In this document: one piece after another, positions 9,860-22,700 of the stretch
How positions within the stretch are numbered: position 1 is the first letter of the stretch
Layout: each line of letters opens with the position of its first letter
Assembly: GCA_029224185.1 (NCBI GenBank)
Contig: CM055211.1
Location: 994,058-1,058,057 of the forward strand
Source: Karalla daura
Taxonomy: Eukaryota; Chordata; Actinopteri; Chaetodontiformes; Leiognathidae
Length of the DNA stretch: 64,000 bases
Reading direction: 5' to 3'
Position numbers and translations under genes: made by a program
Notes under the pieces: model-generated
What the model was told of the DNA's origin: nothing
Seen by the model: the letters and a program-made list of their open reading frames with translations, nothing else
Databases searched by the model: none

Positions 9860-12800
9860 TTATCTCTGCTGCTCCGCAGAGTGGGGGCTGTGGGAGGGGG
9901 AGGAGGTCGCCGGTCCTGGGGGTGTCCCACCGCATCCCTTCCCCTTTTCTATCCCACTTTCAAAACCTCCGTCTTTTCCTCTGCCTCTCTTGTCCGTTCT
10001 CGACTTCGGAAATCCATTTCCACCCTGGTTCGACTCCTCGGACGCAGGGAGACTCTCTCCTGTGCCCGGGTCTGACCTGCTGGGGCCGCAGCTCCTCCTG
10101 TGGCCCTTTCCGGGGCCGAGTTCTATGGCCTGAGTGTAGTGCCCGACATTGTAGCGCTGCTTCTGGAAGAACTTTACAACCGTTTGTATGGGTAAATCCA
10201 GCTGGGCTGACAGGGTGTGGATGGCTTCTTGGTCGGGGTAGAGTCCCACGTCGCAAATAAAGCTCTGAAGGATTCCCAGAGCCTCGAGGGATATCCATGT
10301 CTGGGACTCGGCTTTCTTTGACGCACTTCCCTCGAGGTTGGCTGGCATTTTATGGACGGGCTGGTCTTCTAGATCATGATCTTCCTGAATTTGAGATCGA
10401 GCCATCGCAGTTGGCAGTGGCTCTCTGTGCAGTGCCTATCAAGAAAGGGAAAGTTGTGAAAACGAAAACCATCATGTATTGCGAAAGTTCATGGCTGACC
10501 TTGGCCTTGACCGAGAGAAGCAAGTTCGAGCTATCAAAGGTTTTTCGGTCACCACGTGATCTTAGTTAAACTGCCTCTTAACTCTTAGTTAAGAGTTATG
10601 GCCATAGGCTGTGCAGAATTAATCAGGGACAGAGACCAGAGGTCTTTTGTCTTAAATAAGTTTTCAGTGGACTGGTCAAGTTTTGAGTTGTTCCAAAGTC
10701 AGATGCCTTGTCCATTAGGCCATGTTATACACTTAGGGAGGAGCATTTGTTCTCTTGAATCAATCACAAAGTGAAAGCAGTAGCAGTATGCTAATCTCTA
10801 CCCCTCTGCATGTTTGTACCTGCTGGTCTGTGGCGTGAAGGCTGGCGTGGAGCTTGTCGTGCTGTTGCCTCAGCTCCTCCTTGTAGACCCGGTCCCTCTC
10901 CCCTTGTGGCAAAGCCAGAAAGTTCCTGATTGCGCACAGGTTCTCCCACAGGGTGCGGTTCTCAGGACACGGACTCTCTTTCCACCTGAGCAGCTCACAC
11001 AGCCAACCCTGGATGAGAGACATGGTGGAACTTTATGCATCCCTGCACTTCCCAGTCGTGGATACCCCCGCGTGCGTTCGAGCAAAGGTCTGTTTAGCAC
11101 CTCACTTTTCTGTTCTGAAAAACTTAGAGAAACATTTCTCCCGAAAGTATGGCAGCAATCCTCAGGCACTTGGGACTGACCTGACTCTTGTTGGCTGCCA
11201 CTTTGGCAAACAGAGCCTGGGAGACCTTCGCCCTCTTCATCTCCAGTTGGATGTCTTCGTATATTCCCGACATGACGTTCGCCAGGGCGTCCGGCTTTGT
11301 TGGCAGCTCGGCGCCGGATGTTGCTCCATTTGTCTGACGAAAGGGAGACACAAGGGGACGGAAAATCTGAATTTCACCAGCATTTCAGGCCGATTACGAG
11401 AAAACAGGGAAGGCTTTGATGCAAGCCAAATTTCTGGACGACATCTCGGAAGCTGAAAATCTTAAAGCAAACTCAATCGGTGAACGTGTGCACGTACCTG
11501 TCCGGGTCTGTGTGTGCTGTCGGAGACAAGCTTGCTCGCACGGCTCTGGCTGCTCTTGGTGCTCCTCTCTCTCTCCTCCTGGTAGATGTGATCTCGCTCG
11601 CCCTCCGGCAAGTTGAGGAAGCCCTGCATGGACTTCAGGTTGACCAGGAGAGACTGTGAGGCAGAGCGAGGATCCTCCTCCTTGCGGAGGATCTCTGACA
11701 GCAACCCCTAGGGAACGCCGGGCACGCACGCACACACGCACGCACACACGCACGCGCAAATACAAAATGGAATTTCACTGTCATTGCCTGTTGTCACTGT
11801 CATGTGGCAAATAAAGATTCTTCCTTTTCTTCTTCTCTTTCTTCTCAAATCTGTGATATCCAGATTAAAGTTTAAATGATGAATTGGTTAACTGGTTAAC
11901 GATGGATGGATGGATGGATGGATGGATGGATGGACAAAACAAGGCCTTTTTGGATTCCACTTTGACTTTTCTGAAGTGTGGATCCATATTTTTCTTTTTC
12001 TTTTCTTCTTCTTCATTTTGAGACAGTTTATTGAGGAAAAACTCATTCACCAAGTCGTAGATGTATCAACTAGCCAGTTTACCTGCGTGCGGTTGAAAGC
12101 CACGCGGGCGAACACGGCCTGCGACACGCTGGCCCTCTTCAGCTCACTCCTGACCCGCTGGTAAATGTCCACGGACACTCCGGGCCCGGGCCGAGCGAGG
12201 CCAGGCTCCGCCGACCCTCCGGAGACCCCGCGGGGGGGCGGCGGCGGGGGGAGGAGTCGGCGGGGCCGCCGCCGGGCGAGCAGGCCGCCGATGGCCAGCT
12301 GCTGGCGGAGGAGGAGGCGGGCCACGGCGGTGTCCGGACGCAGCGGGCGAGGTGAGGAGGGCCGCGGGCAGGGGAGGGCCCCGTGGCAGCGGAAGCCCTC
12401 TCGAAGGGGAGGAGGGCGCCGTTGAGGCCGGGGGCCATCCACCAAAGGGACGGCAGGAGGCGAGAGAGAGGTGGGACGCTTGCTGAGAGCGCTCTTGTCC
12501 GAGTCGGCCCCCGCTGTGTCCAAACACATACGCACAGACAGACACGCGGGGTTGTGCTACTCTACACTTCCGAATCATCAGAGTAATTACAGTATGAGAG
12601 TATGTTTAAGGCTAGGTTCGTCAAAAACAGCATTGTTTGCTCAGTCTGTTTCATTCGTGGCATAGGGATGTGAAATGTGAGAATTACCTTCAGTTCTTTT
12701 GCACGTTTTGTACCAGCGTCCAAACGCCTGGCATTGGGACTCGGGGATGTCGGTGTGACGGGGATCGCTGACGATCGCCAGGATCGTGCCCTGACACAGA

Positions 12801-14387
12801 GAGGGGTTAAAGACGGAACCCGTCAAAACGAAAATGTTGCAGCAAGCGCAGCGTTCGTTGTTCTTCACTCGACAAATCGAAATTCTAAAAGAAAGGAAGG
12901 AGCCTCATTGCCAGTTCATGATCCTGAGGTCTCATGGCAAGTACTTACCAGCCAGACCCTTGTGAGTCTCCTGTTTTTTCCTATGTTTCTCTGACCTTAT
13001 GCTGCTCTGTCTCCTCTGCTTCGTGGACCTCCCAATACATACATACAATACTTTTTGGACTTAATCTTGCTTGCTGTTTTTGTATATTGCGTCTCTACTT
13101 ATGACAGGAGTGACAGGACTGCTTCTTCTGGGTCCCTAACCCTAACCCTAACCCTTGCTATTGGATTGCTGTCAGAGAAGTGGTTTATGCTCATTTCTTG
13201 CAATGGGAGTTTCAAATAATGAGTGTCAAACAGTGTTAAAGGGTTTACCTGGGAGAGGGGACATTCCTTGGCAAGTACGCTCTGCTCAGTGTCTCTGAGC
13301 AGCTCTTTGAGGGCGTCCCTGACTGTGACGGGCGTCCACTTATGTAGCGGCACCTCCTCAAGCTGGATAAAGCTGCACAACAATGATCCCAAAAATGTTT
13401 TCGTTATTCACCCTTTTCCTGGTACAGTCAATAGCATCATTTTGTCTCAGATAAAAGAACCAATCCAGATTATGATGCACTAATGCTACAAGTTACAAGA
13501 AGCCAAATCACTGAAACCTGAGAACCTGAGTTTGCGTCAGATTCGCACACAGCTGACCTGTGCAGCTGGATCCGCAGGGTCACCATGTGGTAAATGTCCA
13601 GCAGCATGTCTGCCACCGTTGCCTCCGGAGCATCAGTCAGACAATGGATGGGCATTGGTTTCCATCGGCCCACTTCGATGATGCCTGAGGAAATCAAATG
13701 ACAAACGACGGAAGCTTGGATTTAATGGAGGCATCTACATTTTCATGCTCTCGACCATGTCAAACTGATGTGCTGGAACTGTGTCTTGATGAGCTCTCCC
13801 GGTCTTTGAGGATGACCCCGGAGGTTTTCTTATCATGATGTTACATCATGGGCTCGGAGGATGAATTACATTTCTATAAGACTGAATAACACAGATCAGA
13901 CATGAGTGGTCTGGCGATAGTGTCATTTTTTGCATTCCAAATGATCAACAGTCTAATTTAGACACTGAAGTGAGATTCTGGGGACGCGTAGCTGCAAGGG
14001 TTCTCATCAGAAAGTAATTTTGTATGCAAGATGTGAGATATCAGAAATGACAAATTACCTCAAATTTTCCCCAGATGATTACATTATGTAATTTTCCATA
14101 GCGTTCATATGATGCTTGATGATATTAACATTTTTTTGGACGCATTTCCAAAAGCTCGAGAGGGAAGCTCCAAAAGGATTACCAATTCTTCCGCGACTCA
14201 CCACTTGCTTTCGCAGCTGAGCTGTGGGAGTACCCCAGAGCAACTAACGCGGTCTCCACCAGCTCTGTGAAGAGGACGTCCTTGGGAACCAGCACGAACT
14301 CGGGGTGACGGTCTCCGTGCAACTCGCAACCGACGCCCGCACCCGTGTCGGCATGCTCGACCACACAGTAGACTGGGATCATCAGAC
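9860..14387 (-). CDS. satb2-like: SATB-family chromatin organiser, SATB2-like, divergent, 5'-partial
   Basis: SATB proteins are nuclear matrix-attachment-region binders that organise chromatin and gene expression. Exons in transcript order: 14387-14202, 13684-13558, 13372-13249, 12790-12688, 12513-12083, 11707-11498, 11333-11181, 11008-10820, 10435-9860. Phases agree and give 698 residues to TAA. Domain order: ULD (MIPVYCVVEH, LVETALVALGYSHSS), CUTL (SVLAKECPLSQ, QCQAFGRWYK), CUT1 (KRASVSQAVFARVAFNRTQ), CUT2 (KRAKVSQALFAKVAANKSQ, GWLCELLRWKE), homeodomain (ISLEALGILQSFICDVGLYP). RASVSQ, AANKSQ and the homeodomain favour SATB2 over SATB1. Oddities: the recognition helix reads KFFQKQRY, with Lys where the family has the invariant Asn51; the acidic C-terminal tail is replaced by a Gly/Ser/Arg/Lys-rich one; and the CUTL-CUT1 linker is GC-rich and Arg/Pro-rich. 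The exon encoding the roughly 50 residues before the ULD was not found. It could be a lineage-specific paralog rather than true satb2. Confidence 0.88.
11902..11934. repeat. (GGAT)n microsatellite
   Basis: About eight GGAT units in the SATB intron between the exons at 12083 and 11707. Confidence 0.9.
13134..13155. repeat. Interstitial telomere-type repeat
   Basis: Three CCCTAA units plus a partial one lie within a SATB intron. Shorter runs occur near 27290 and 36929 and at 63990-63999. Confidence 0.85.
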
Positions 14388-14476
14388 CTGGCAGAGAAAC
14401 ACAAAGGTATAGGGAGTCCGATTGTGGACAAAAGATTTGACATGGACACAGGCTTTCTCCAGTGATTGTGTCAAAG

Positions 14477-14890
<414 letters not shown>

Positions 14891-17800
14891 TGCTGATGAA
14901 GCAATGACAGATCAACCAGTGCCATAGCACTGTATCAGGCACATTATCAGCCAGTACGCCAGTCACTCCGTGGAAGGATGTAAAGCAGCCAAGTATCTGT
15001 TTGTGGGTGTGCGTGCGTGCGTGTGTGTGCGAGAGAGAGAGAGAGACAGTGTTGACTGTGTGAGAGTGTCGATTGCGGTTTGATTTCAGACTTTGTGACG
15101 CGAGGCATGATGATGTTTTCGAACGCATGAGAGAGTAATGGGCATCTGTGCGTGTGTTCTACATTTTGTTGCCCCGGTTCACGGTATCAATGCAGAGGCA
15201 TCGTTCTGACCGACTGGAACGTCATTTCAGTGTCCCTCTGGCTCAGTGATACAGCATGCCAAGGAATGACCTCTCTCTGGCAGCTTTAACTCCATAAACT
15301 ATACTTATATCTAAATGCTCAATGCCCCTTTGTGCAATACCAATTGCACAAAATAGGAAAAAATGTTTTTCAAGTTAGAGGCAAAGCCTTGAGAAATGAG
15401 CTGTTGGCTCTCCACCTCGGGAAACCTGACTGCTGCACCTATATTGTCACATTTTTTTACAGATTCTACTAATAGGTCAAGTAGGCAAAACAACAACAAC
15501 GAATGAAACTGGAATGTCAAGGGTTGTTTTGTTTGAGGCCCACTCAAAAACCTTCCTCCAATAATGCAACCCACAAATGCTGGACATGATGTATTATGCC
15601 AATTGGCTAACACAGTCATTGTGGTGTCTTTGGATGTCTAATTGCCTTCTTCGGCCAATTTTGACTGATCTGTTGGATGCAATGTCAAAGTATAGTAATG
15701 CGGCATCTATGTGTTCTGTCTCTATGGTACTATTTTGATTTTTGTACTACCCTTCAGTCGGGACTTCTTGATTACTGTACCTCCGAGTGATCTCAGCGAT
15801 GCCTTGTTTGGCCTCGGTTGCAGGGCTGTGGAGCTGTGGAAAGGTCGGTCGTTCCCACCTCTCTGTTCCGGGCCGATGCCGTCCCAAACACCTGGGCTCT
15901 CTGTGTCTTGACCTGTGTCTCTTTGTCGCTCCATTCCCCAGAAAGCTCCAGGAAGCGATGCGAGGGCAGCGCGCGAAGCTGGGAGGAGCAGCTCGCGCAT
16001 AGGTGCGTCGCGAGAAACGCTCAGCTCCTTAAAACGAGCAAGAAATGCTTTCAGGGCATGCATCTATACACAAGGATCTTCATATCATATATGGTGTGGA
16101 CAGGGGGGGATCTGTGTACCGGAAACTCAGAATTGGGTTTGAATCTTGACAAAACTTAAATTGTCATTTTGTCGAATGATTTCAATGATTGAATTCCAGG
16201 TAAGGGTGCAGATTTTGGGACTTCACTAAGCTTTTAACCACGTCTATGTGTGAAAGCATAGTCAGTCTTGTCCAGAGAGTGGCGTACTGTGTGTGTAAGT
16301 TATTTTTAGGACCGTGAGCTAAACTCTAAAACTATCAAAAGACGGGGCATACTATTCTGGCCAGACTGCACGTATCCTGGACTCCGACAGGAGACCTTGC
16401 AATGTGCGAGCACGCAACATAATGATGAGGAGAGACACGGTGAACCTTAGCATGTCGCGTGCAATCCACTGCTCATTTTAAAACGATTGGATAAAATATC
16501 AAATAATCATGCATATCCAAACCAAGAAAAAAAATCAATTGCATGAAAAGAGTTGTGTTGGTAATCATAGTGCAGTCTATGCCTGTTAGAACGTCTTCAG
16601 AAAAATGTGCATTTCGTGTGGGGTTACTTTTGCATGTTTGTCATACGCTGCAATGGAAAAACACTGACTTACTGACTGACACTGAAATGCAAATTCTCCT
16701 AACGTGTCATACCGGAGTTCATTGTCAAATGCATCTGAATGTTTGCGTTTGTTCACGTTACTTGGTTCGCATGTAGATTACCTTGCGGAGCATTTATTAC
16801 AGTCGATACAGGCTTTTTCCGTACGCAGTTAACCATTCATTGCTACATGCTGGCACTCGTCAAAGAACAAGCAAACGTTCACTCACTTCTCAAGAAGCTA
16901 CCGACCCTCCTGAGGAATAAACTCCATTGGTGAAAGTGAGAGAATCCGGCCCCGCGGTGAAATGGATCTTTCCAGCTTTTCCGGCCCCGCCAAACAAAAA
17001 CCCTCGGCACTTGTCACAGAGGAAGCGGAGAGGTGAGAGGACGAGCGACGAAGCGGGACTGCCGCAGCCTGCAGAGCGAAGCGCAGCTGAATGACACGTG
17101 CGGGGCGTGAGGGTGGGAGGGGACGGGACCTGTGAGGGAACCCCAGAGATCGACCGACAGCTGTTCAACGAAGATTGGTTTAATGTAGATTTTCACTAGA
17201 TTTAACATAACAGCTTTCATGCACGTTGCATGATTTCAAATGGTGATGCTATAAACTGTACTGTAGGAAGAGAACATCTTGGCATGAATTAAATGATAAT
17301 GTGATCATAGACTTGGAACGGATGACGAATTTCCCTGGTTGTACGTGACAGTCGAGATGTGAATAATCTGCAGTGAATGATTCTTCGATAGAGGCAGACA
17401 ACGAAGCTTTTCAGGTAATAGAACAGATATGTAGGAATGTTTGAGGTGAAGACCGCGTAAAGAGAGTTTCTCAACATTTCAAAAGGTGAAGAAAATGCTA
17501 AAAGGTTAGCCAAGCACACCCTCCTTTCACTGAAAGCCCATTGACCCCACTGCAAACTCTAGCAAGTGTCTCTTTAACGTCACAGGATGAGCACAGTTTT
17601 ATCATTTTTTTGCTCTCGATTAACGATGCAATAATTAATATTTGTGAATGTTAAACTTCTCATCTTTAGGATTCATTCGATTTCAGTGCTTCTTGTGTTT
17701 TGTTTTTGTAAATGAGGGTTTTTCCCAAAAAGCTGAACGACGATGTTTAACATGGTGATTCAAGTGGTTGACGTTATCACCCGGCAAGATACAAAGCGGG

Positions 17801-19240
17801 TAAGATCAGGGACAAACTGTGGAACAACACCGCCATCTAGTGGCTGTGTGCTGGCAACCGCAGCGTAGATTACTTCAGCACATCCACAATGCAAATATGC
17901 TGCAAAAAAAATGTACGTTTTCAAACGGGTTCCTGCTCTACTTTGGATTCACAACTTTGTTAAAAAAAACACATGAATGGGTTGATTTTCACCCTCAAAT
18001 ATTACCATTCCTTAAGCGTTAGATGTCATGGGATAAGGAGATGAGGCCTGAAGGGGATGGAGGACAGGGGCTGGATGAGATGTAGATAGATGAGGTGTAG
18101 ATAGAGGGGGGCAAGTGATAAATGGTGGGGAACTGAAGCCTCTGAGCAGGGTGAAAGCTTTTTTTTATGCCTTTTGATTGATATATTTGCATGCAGGAAC
18201 CTTTGGTTTCGTCTGTGGAAAAAGGAGCTCCAAGCTTGTGATAATGACATCCAAGAAGTTGTGGTCACCTTAGAGGTAAGTTTAAATAGATGTTTTTTTT
18301 TTGTAACCTTCAAAATGGACCTTTGTGTCACGGTCCTGTCTGTTTTTGTCACTGTGGTGGGTTTTGTCCCGTGCTGGGGGTTTTGTCTTGTCACTTTCCT
18401 GTTCTATTTTGAAAGCCTGACCTTCCCTGTGTCTGCTCGCTTGCCCCTCCCTCATGTCACACCTGAGTCTCGTTCTCCCCTAATCACTGGTGCTTAAAGT
18501 CTGCGTCTGCCCTTTGTCTTGCTGCATTTTGCTTTGATGCGATTTGTTCACTTGTGTCGCAGCTCCCTCTTGTGCTCTCTGTTCTTTCTGGTTCTTCTTG
18601 TTCTTAGTGTTTCCTTGTATTTCAGTTTAGTATATTCATATTTCGAGTTCCTAGTGTTGGTATTTTAAGTTCCTAGTGCGTTTCGGTTTCCTAGTGTCTC
18701 AAGCTCCTATGTGGTCCTTTTCCTTGTGTTCTCCCTGGGGTAAGCTCACATCCTCGTGTCTCGTCTGTGTATTTCCTCACCTTTGCTCCTTGAGTTTTTC
18801 TTCTGTTCCCCTCTCATTAGTTAAGTTCTCTGTGAGGCTCCTTTTTAGTTTGTTTATTAAAATCCCCATTCACTCATATAATGTGTGTTTTGAGTCGCGC
18901 GTTTGGGTCCTCATTTAATCTAAAATCATGATGTAACTCAGATCATAACACTTTGGACATTATTATGGCTATAAAATCTACAGAAAATGTCCTATGCTCG
19001 AGCGCCTTTATTAATGAGTATTTCGACTTGAATTTTCAACATCTGGTGGTCAATTGAAAACATGACATGGAAGTATAAGCAGTTTAAAACAAATTTGTGG
19101 GTTTGTTTTTTTTTTAAGAGATTTAGGGTAAAGCACTAAAAAAACGCGTGTGCGTGCGTGCGTGTGTGGGCATGTATGCACATAGACTGAACTGGATTCC
19201 ATGACAGATGGAACACGCAGGATCAGGCTCTGTCAGCGTA
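14891..19240. other. Intergenic or SATB 5' intron interval, no gene recognised
   Basis: The missing first coding exon of the minus-strand SATB gene should lie here or beyond, but no exon ending in the expected phase and resembling a SATB N-terminus was found. The stretch holds a short GT/GA run near 15005-15050, moderately CpG-rich patches near 15800-16020 and 16930-17110, and a pyrimidine-rich dispersed repeat near 18330-18950. Confidence 0.6.
18330..18950 (+). repeat. Probable dispersed teleost repeat
   Basis: A pyrimidine-rich block has repeated TCCTAGTG-type motifs, a TTTATTAAA stretch, then GCGTTTGGGTCCTC and ATCATAACA at its end. I recall this terminal arrangement as typical of an abundant teleost retroposon family. 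No intact coding sequence is visible. Confidence 0.45.
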
Positions 19241-19710
19241 CCACCAGGGATCATCTCGCTGCCCACTGACAGATCGTTCATCCGGTCCGGTGATCGCCCC
19301 CCTGCCACGGCCTCCGCATCATCTCGCTGCGCGGATGCGACACGCCGCGGGCCCCGCGGAAGCAACCGAGCCGTGGACGCTCCGGAGCATCCCGGCCGGA
19401 GACGCTGCCTCTCTGCCCGTCAACGCGACGCCGCATTAACCCAACCCCCCCCCTCCAACCACCCCCCCTCCATCATCATCATCATCCCGCGGGCGCGCGC
19501 TGCTCGCTCCCGGCACGGATGCGTGTTTTCGGGATCGGGACGGTACCGCGCGCCGTCCGCGATCCCGCGCTCCCTTCTCCCTCATACCGAAACACAAGCA
19601 ACATGAGAGGATTGAACGCGTAGCCCGTGGCCCCATTCGATTCTTTTCTCTCTCTTTTTTTTTTTTCTTTCTTTTGAATAAAAAAAGCGTCGATGACTTT
19701 TGTTTGAAAG
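19240..19710 (+). promoter_or_regulatory. fam184a: CpG-rich 5' region of fam184a
   Basis: A GC- and CpG-dense block lies immediately upstream of the fam184a start codon, in otherwise AT-richer surroundings. It probably holds the promoter and 5' UTR. No TATA box or transcription start could be assigned. Confidence 0.55.
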
Positions 19711-22700
19711 ATGGCGACAGGGGCAGGCTGGCAGCCTGCGTACAGCACCTCGTCCGGCAGCGCCAAATACATCCCCTCTCCCACCTCCAGCATGTTCTAC
19801 GACGGGAATTTGACGCTGGAGTACACCCAGGACCTGCATTTAAAGATGAGCAAGAAGATCGCGCAGCTGACCAAGGTCTGTAAGTGTGTGGGTGAACGAA
19901 TGAATGAATGAATGACGTAGGAGGTAGTGGCAGGATGCTGTGCTGCTGCTGCTGCTGCTGGTGATGCTGGGGATGCTGGGGATGCTGATGCTCTGGGGTG
20001 GGAGCTGTTTTGTAAACATGAGGACGAAGGAGGACGATTCCTGTGTTTCAAGGCTTGAAATTTGAAGCTGGTGCATAGCTGCAGTTGGCACTCCACTCCT
20101 CTGCTCCTCTCAGGGTTCATAGGTCACCATCAGATAAGGGGATGCCTAATTTGATGTGCCAGAGCAGCAATTGATCAGGTGGCTGATAATTTACAGTTAA
20201 AGGGCTATTTTGATAACTGATCGATCCATTTGTGGATTTAAAAACATTTTTATAAAGAAGATTCTCTGAAAACAGGTTCTTACATTTTGATATTTTTGAG
20301 CTCTTTAGTCCTCTCTGACATCAAAAGGGCTGAAAGAAATGATATCATCAAGAGAAACGGCAACAAATATATGATTATTTCTGCACCATATATATTATAA
20401 ATGCAGATCAGTGTTTTTCCAAGGCCAAGATAACTTGTTTCGTCCACACCTGAGAGACTCTAGTTCATTGCAGCTCTCTAATGCCTCAACTGACAACAAC
20501 ATCATCACACATTGCAGCCCTGTTACGTACGTACGGTAGTAAGTCGGAGATATGACGTGCATTTCATAGAAAAGTTTGTGCCTCCCTGTGATCTCCCTCT
20601 GTGTTACAGTACGCTCTGCCCTGCTTAGAACGTCTGCGGCCTGACGCTATTTCACGAGCGGCCGTGCAGACGCCCGGAGGAACGTGCTCCCCCGTGCAAA
20701 ACCCTCCTTGCCAAAATGCACAGTTTAACCTGTGCTTGTTCTTCCCCTCTCATCGCAAGGCTGCCATTGCCACCGAAAGGGCTTAGGGGTGGTTATGTAA
20801 TCTTTGGAGGGATGCAGGGTTTTGCCTGTGCCACTTCGACGTACTGTACTCAGGGGGGGAAAAACACAAACGCTTAGTGGTTCCGTAGTAGAGGGAAAAA
20901 AAGCAAAACACTAAGATGGCAGCTCCGTATAAAGGATCAATAGGCTTTCGTCTCAGTGGAGGGCTGGGCCCAGTGTAAATAAAGCAGCCCCAGCTTGTCC
21001 CGCTTGTCAAGCGTTCGAGGTAAACGACGGGAAGATTTTTTTTACATAACGCAGCCCTCGCTCAGATTCAGCCACTATGTACAGTAGGAGAGGAAAGAGG
21101 AAAGACGTCACAAATTGATGTAAAATGTGGAGATCGGGGATTATGACGGCTAATCGCCATTGTTTGCCAACAATCCGCAATCCACAGAGTATGTTTTCTG
21201 CGGGGTGTAAGCTTTCTCATATATTGACGTGGATGTGAGGATAGGAAATGCAGGAATTGTTGATATCTTTTAATATCGCATAGGCTAATTGGATCTTTTG
21301 AATTGTATTTTTCCTTTGTGTATCTGTGTGCCTGGCGTCAGACCATGGGCTCTACTAGAACCCAAGACCAGAGGCTGAGAAAAAGAAAAGGAGAACGTGT
21401 GAATGGCCATTTGCTGGTTAAACGGATTTTCCCCATACGGTTTAGGAACGCATCTCCGCTGCTGGTTTTTGTGTATCCGGGTGTCTTTGCTTCTTAAAAA
21501 ATGGATGCCTTTTGTGCTCTGCTCGTGAGGGATATCTGCAAGCCGGCGCTATCTGCTTGCTATTCACACACGCGGTGTGGTCAGGCCATAATCTTGGGGG
21601 AATAACACGAGTTCTCCCCGCGAAGCTCGCTGAATTTCAAAGCGTTGGCCTGCGAGCGGGCAGAATGACGATCTGACATAGTCATTGTCGGCGTGATGCA
21701 CCACACGATTGCATTTTGTCAGTGCGAAATCGGACCCGAATGCTGAACCCGGAGGCAAACCTGTGCATATCCTGTCCCGTTCATTTTCTTATCTTCCGAG
21801 CACCCAGTGCTTTTTTTCTGGAGCCTTGGTTTTCTGGAGCATTTCTCCAGCACACATAGGGTGAAGGCAAGGAAATAGAGCCAGGACAGGTCTCCTGTCA
21901 ATCACAGGGCACACACGTACACACCGTGTTTCAGTCTCACACTCACACTAAACATGCATGTTTTTTGGACACGGACATATTTCAACAATGGGAATTGTTG
22001 ATAGGAAGTCAGACTGTAAAGTCCCTCTTTCATATTCGTCTCTAACAATGGTTCAGTGTTAACCCGGTTGCTAAAAACCCGAGCTGGATAAACTGTTGTG
22101 ATCCCGGATTCTAGCCGGATGCTGTGACAAACAGTCTAAATGTCATCCTGCCCCGCTTTACTTGCCTGCGATGGCCTTTCAGCCGCTACAGCTTGCTCTG
22201 TGTTGTTTTCAAAGATTCAGATTCGAGACTTTAGACTCAGACTTCACCTTCCTTATCTTTCAATCCTTTCGCGGCCCAAAACCCCAAAGATCCCGCTTTC
22301 AGTTTTTCTTCAAATTAAAAAGGGGGGACAAAAGAGGGATCAAAAACGCCTGGATCACATCAAGAGCACTCTTGTCTCTCAAAGCCGCGAGAAGAGATAA
22401 GATTGCTCAGTGACATTTATAGTGGAGCACTCCCAGCAGTCAGGCCGTTTGGTAACTTGAGATTCATGTCGAGCACCAAAAAGGAGCCCGGGCGTAAGTG
22501 ATGCCACGCGCCGCCGTCTTTGCTTCCAAGTTTGCTGTTATTTATTTCCTGCTGGACCCAAAGATAAGCAGACGTACAGTCGAGCGCCTGAGCTCGTTTC
22601 ACACGCCACCAGGACACCCGTTACAGCGAAAAAGATGCTCTCGCAGTACCATAGACCGGAACATCAGTTTGAAGTCTGCTGGGCCCGAATCCCCAAAGGG

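Noticed and set aside
16890..17168. Possible missing SATB first exon on the minus strand
   Set aside because: It does not resemble the SATB N-terminus and has no donor giving the required phase.
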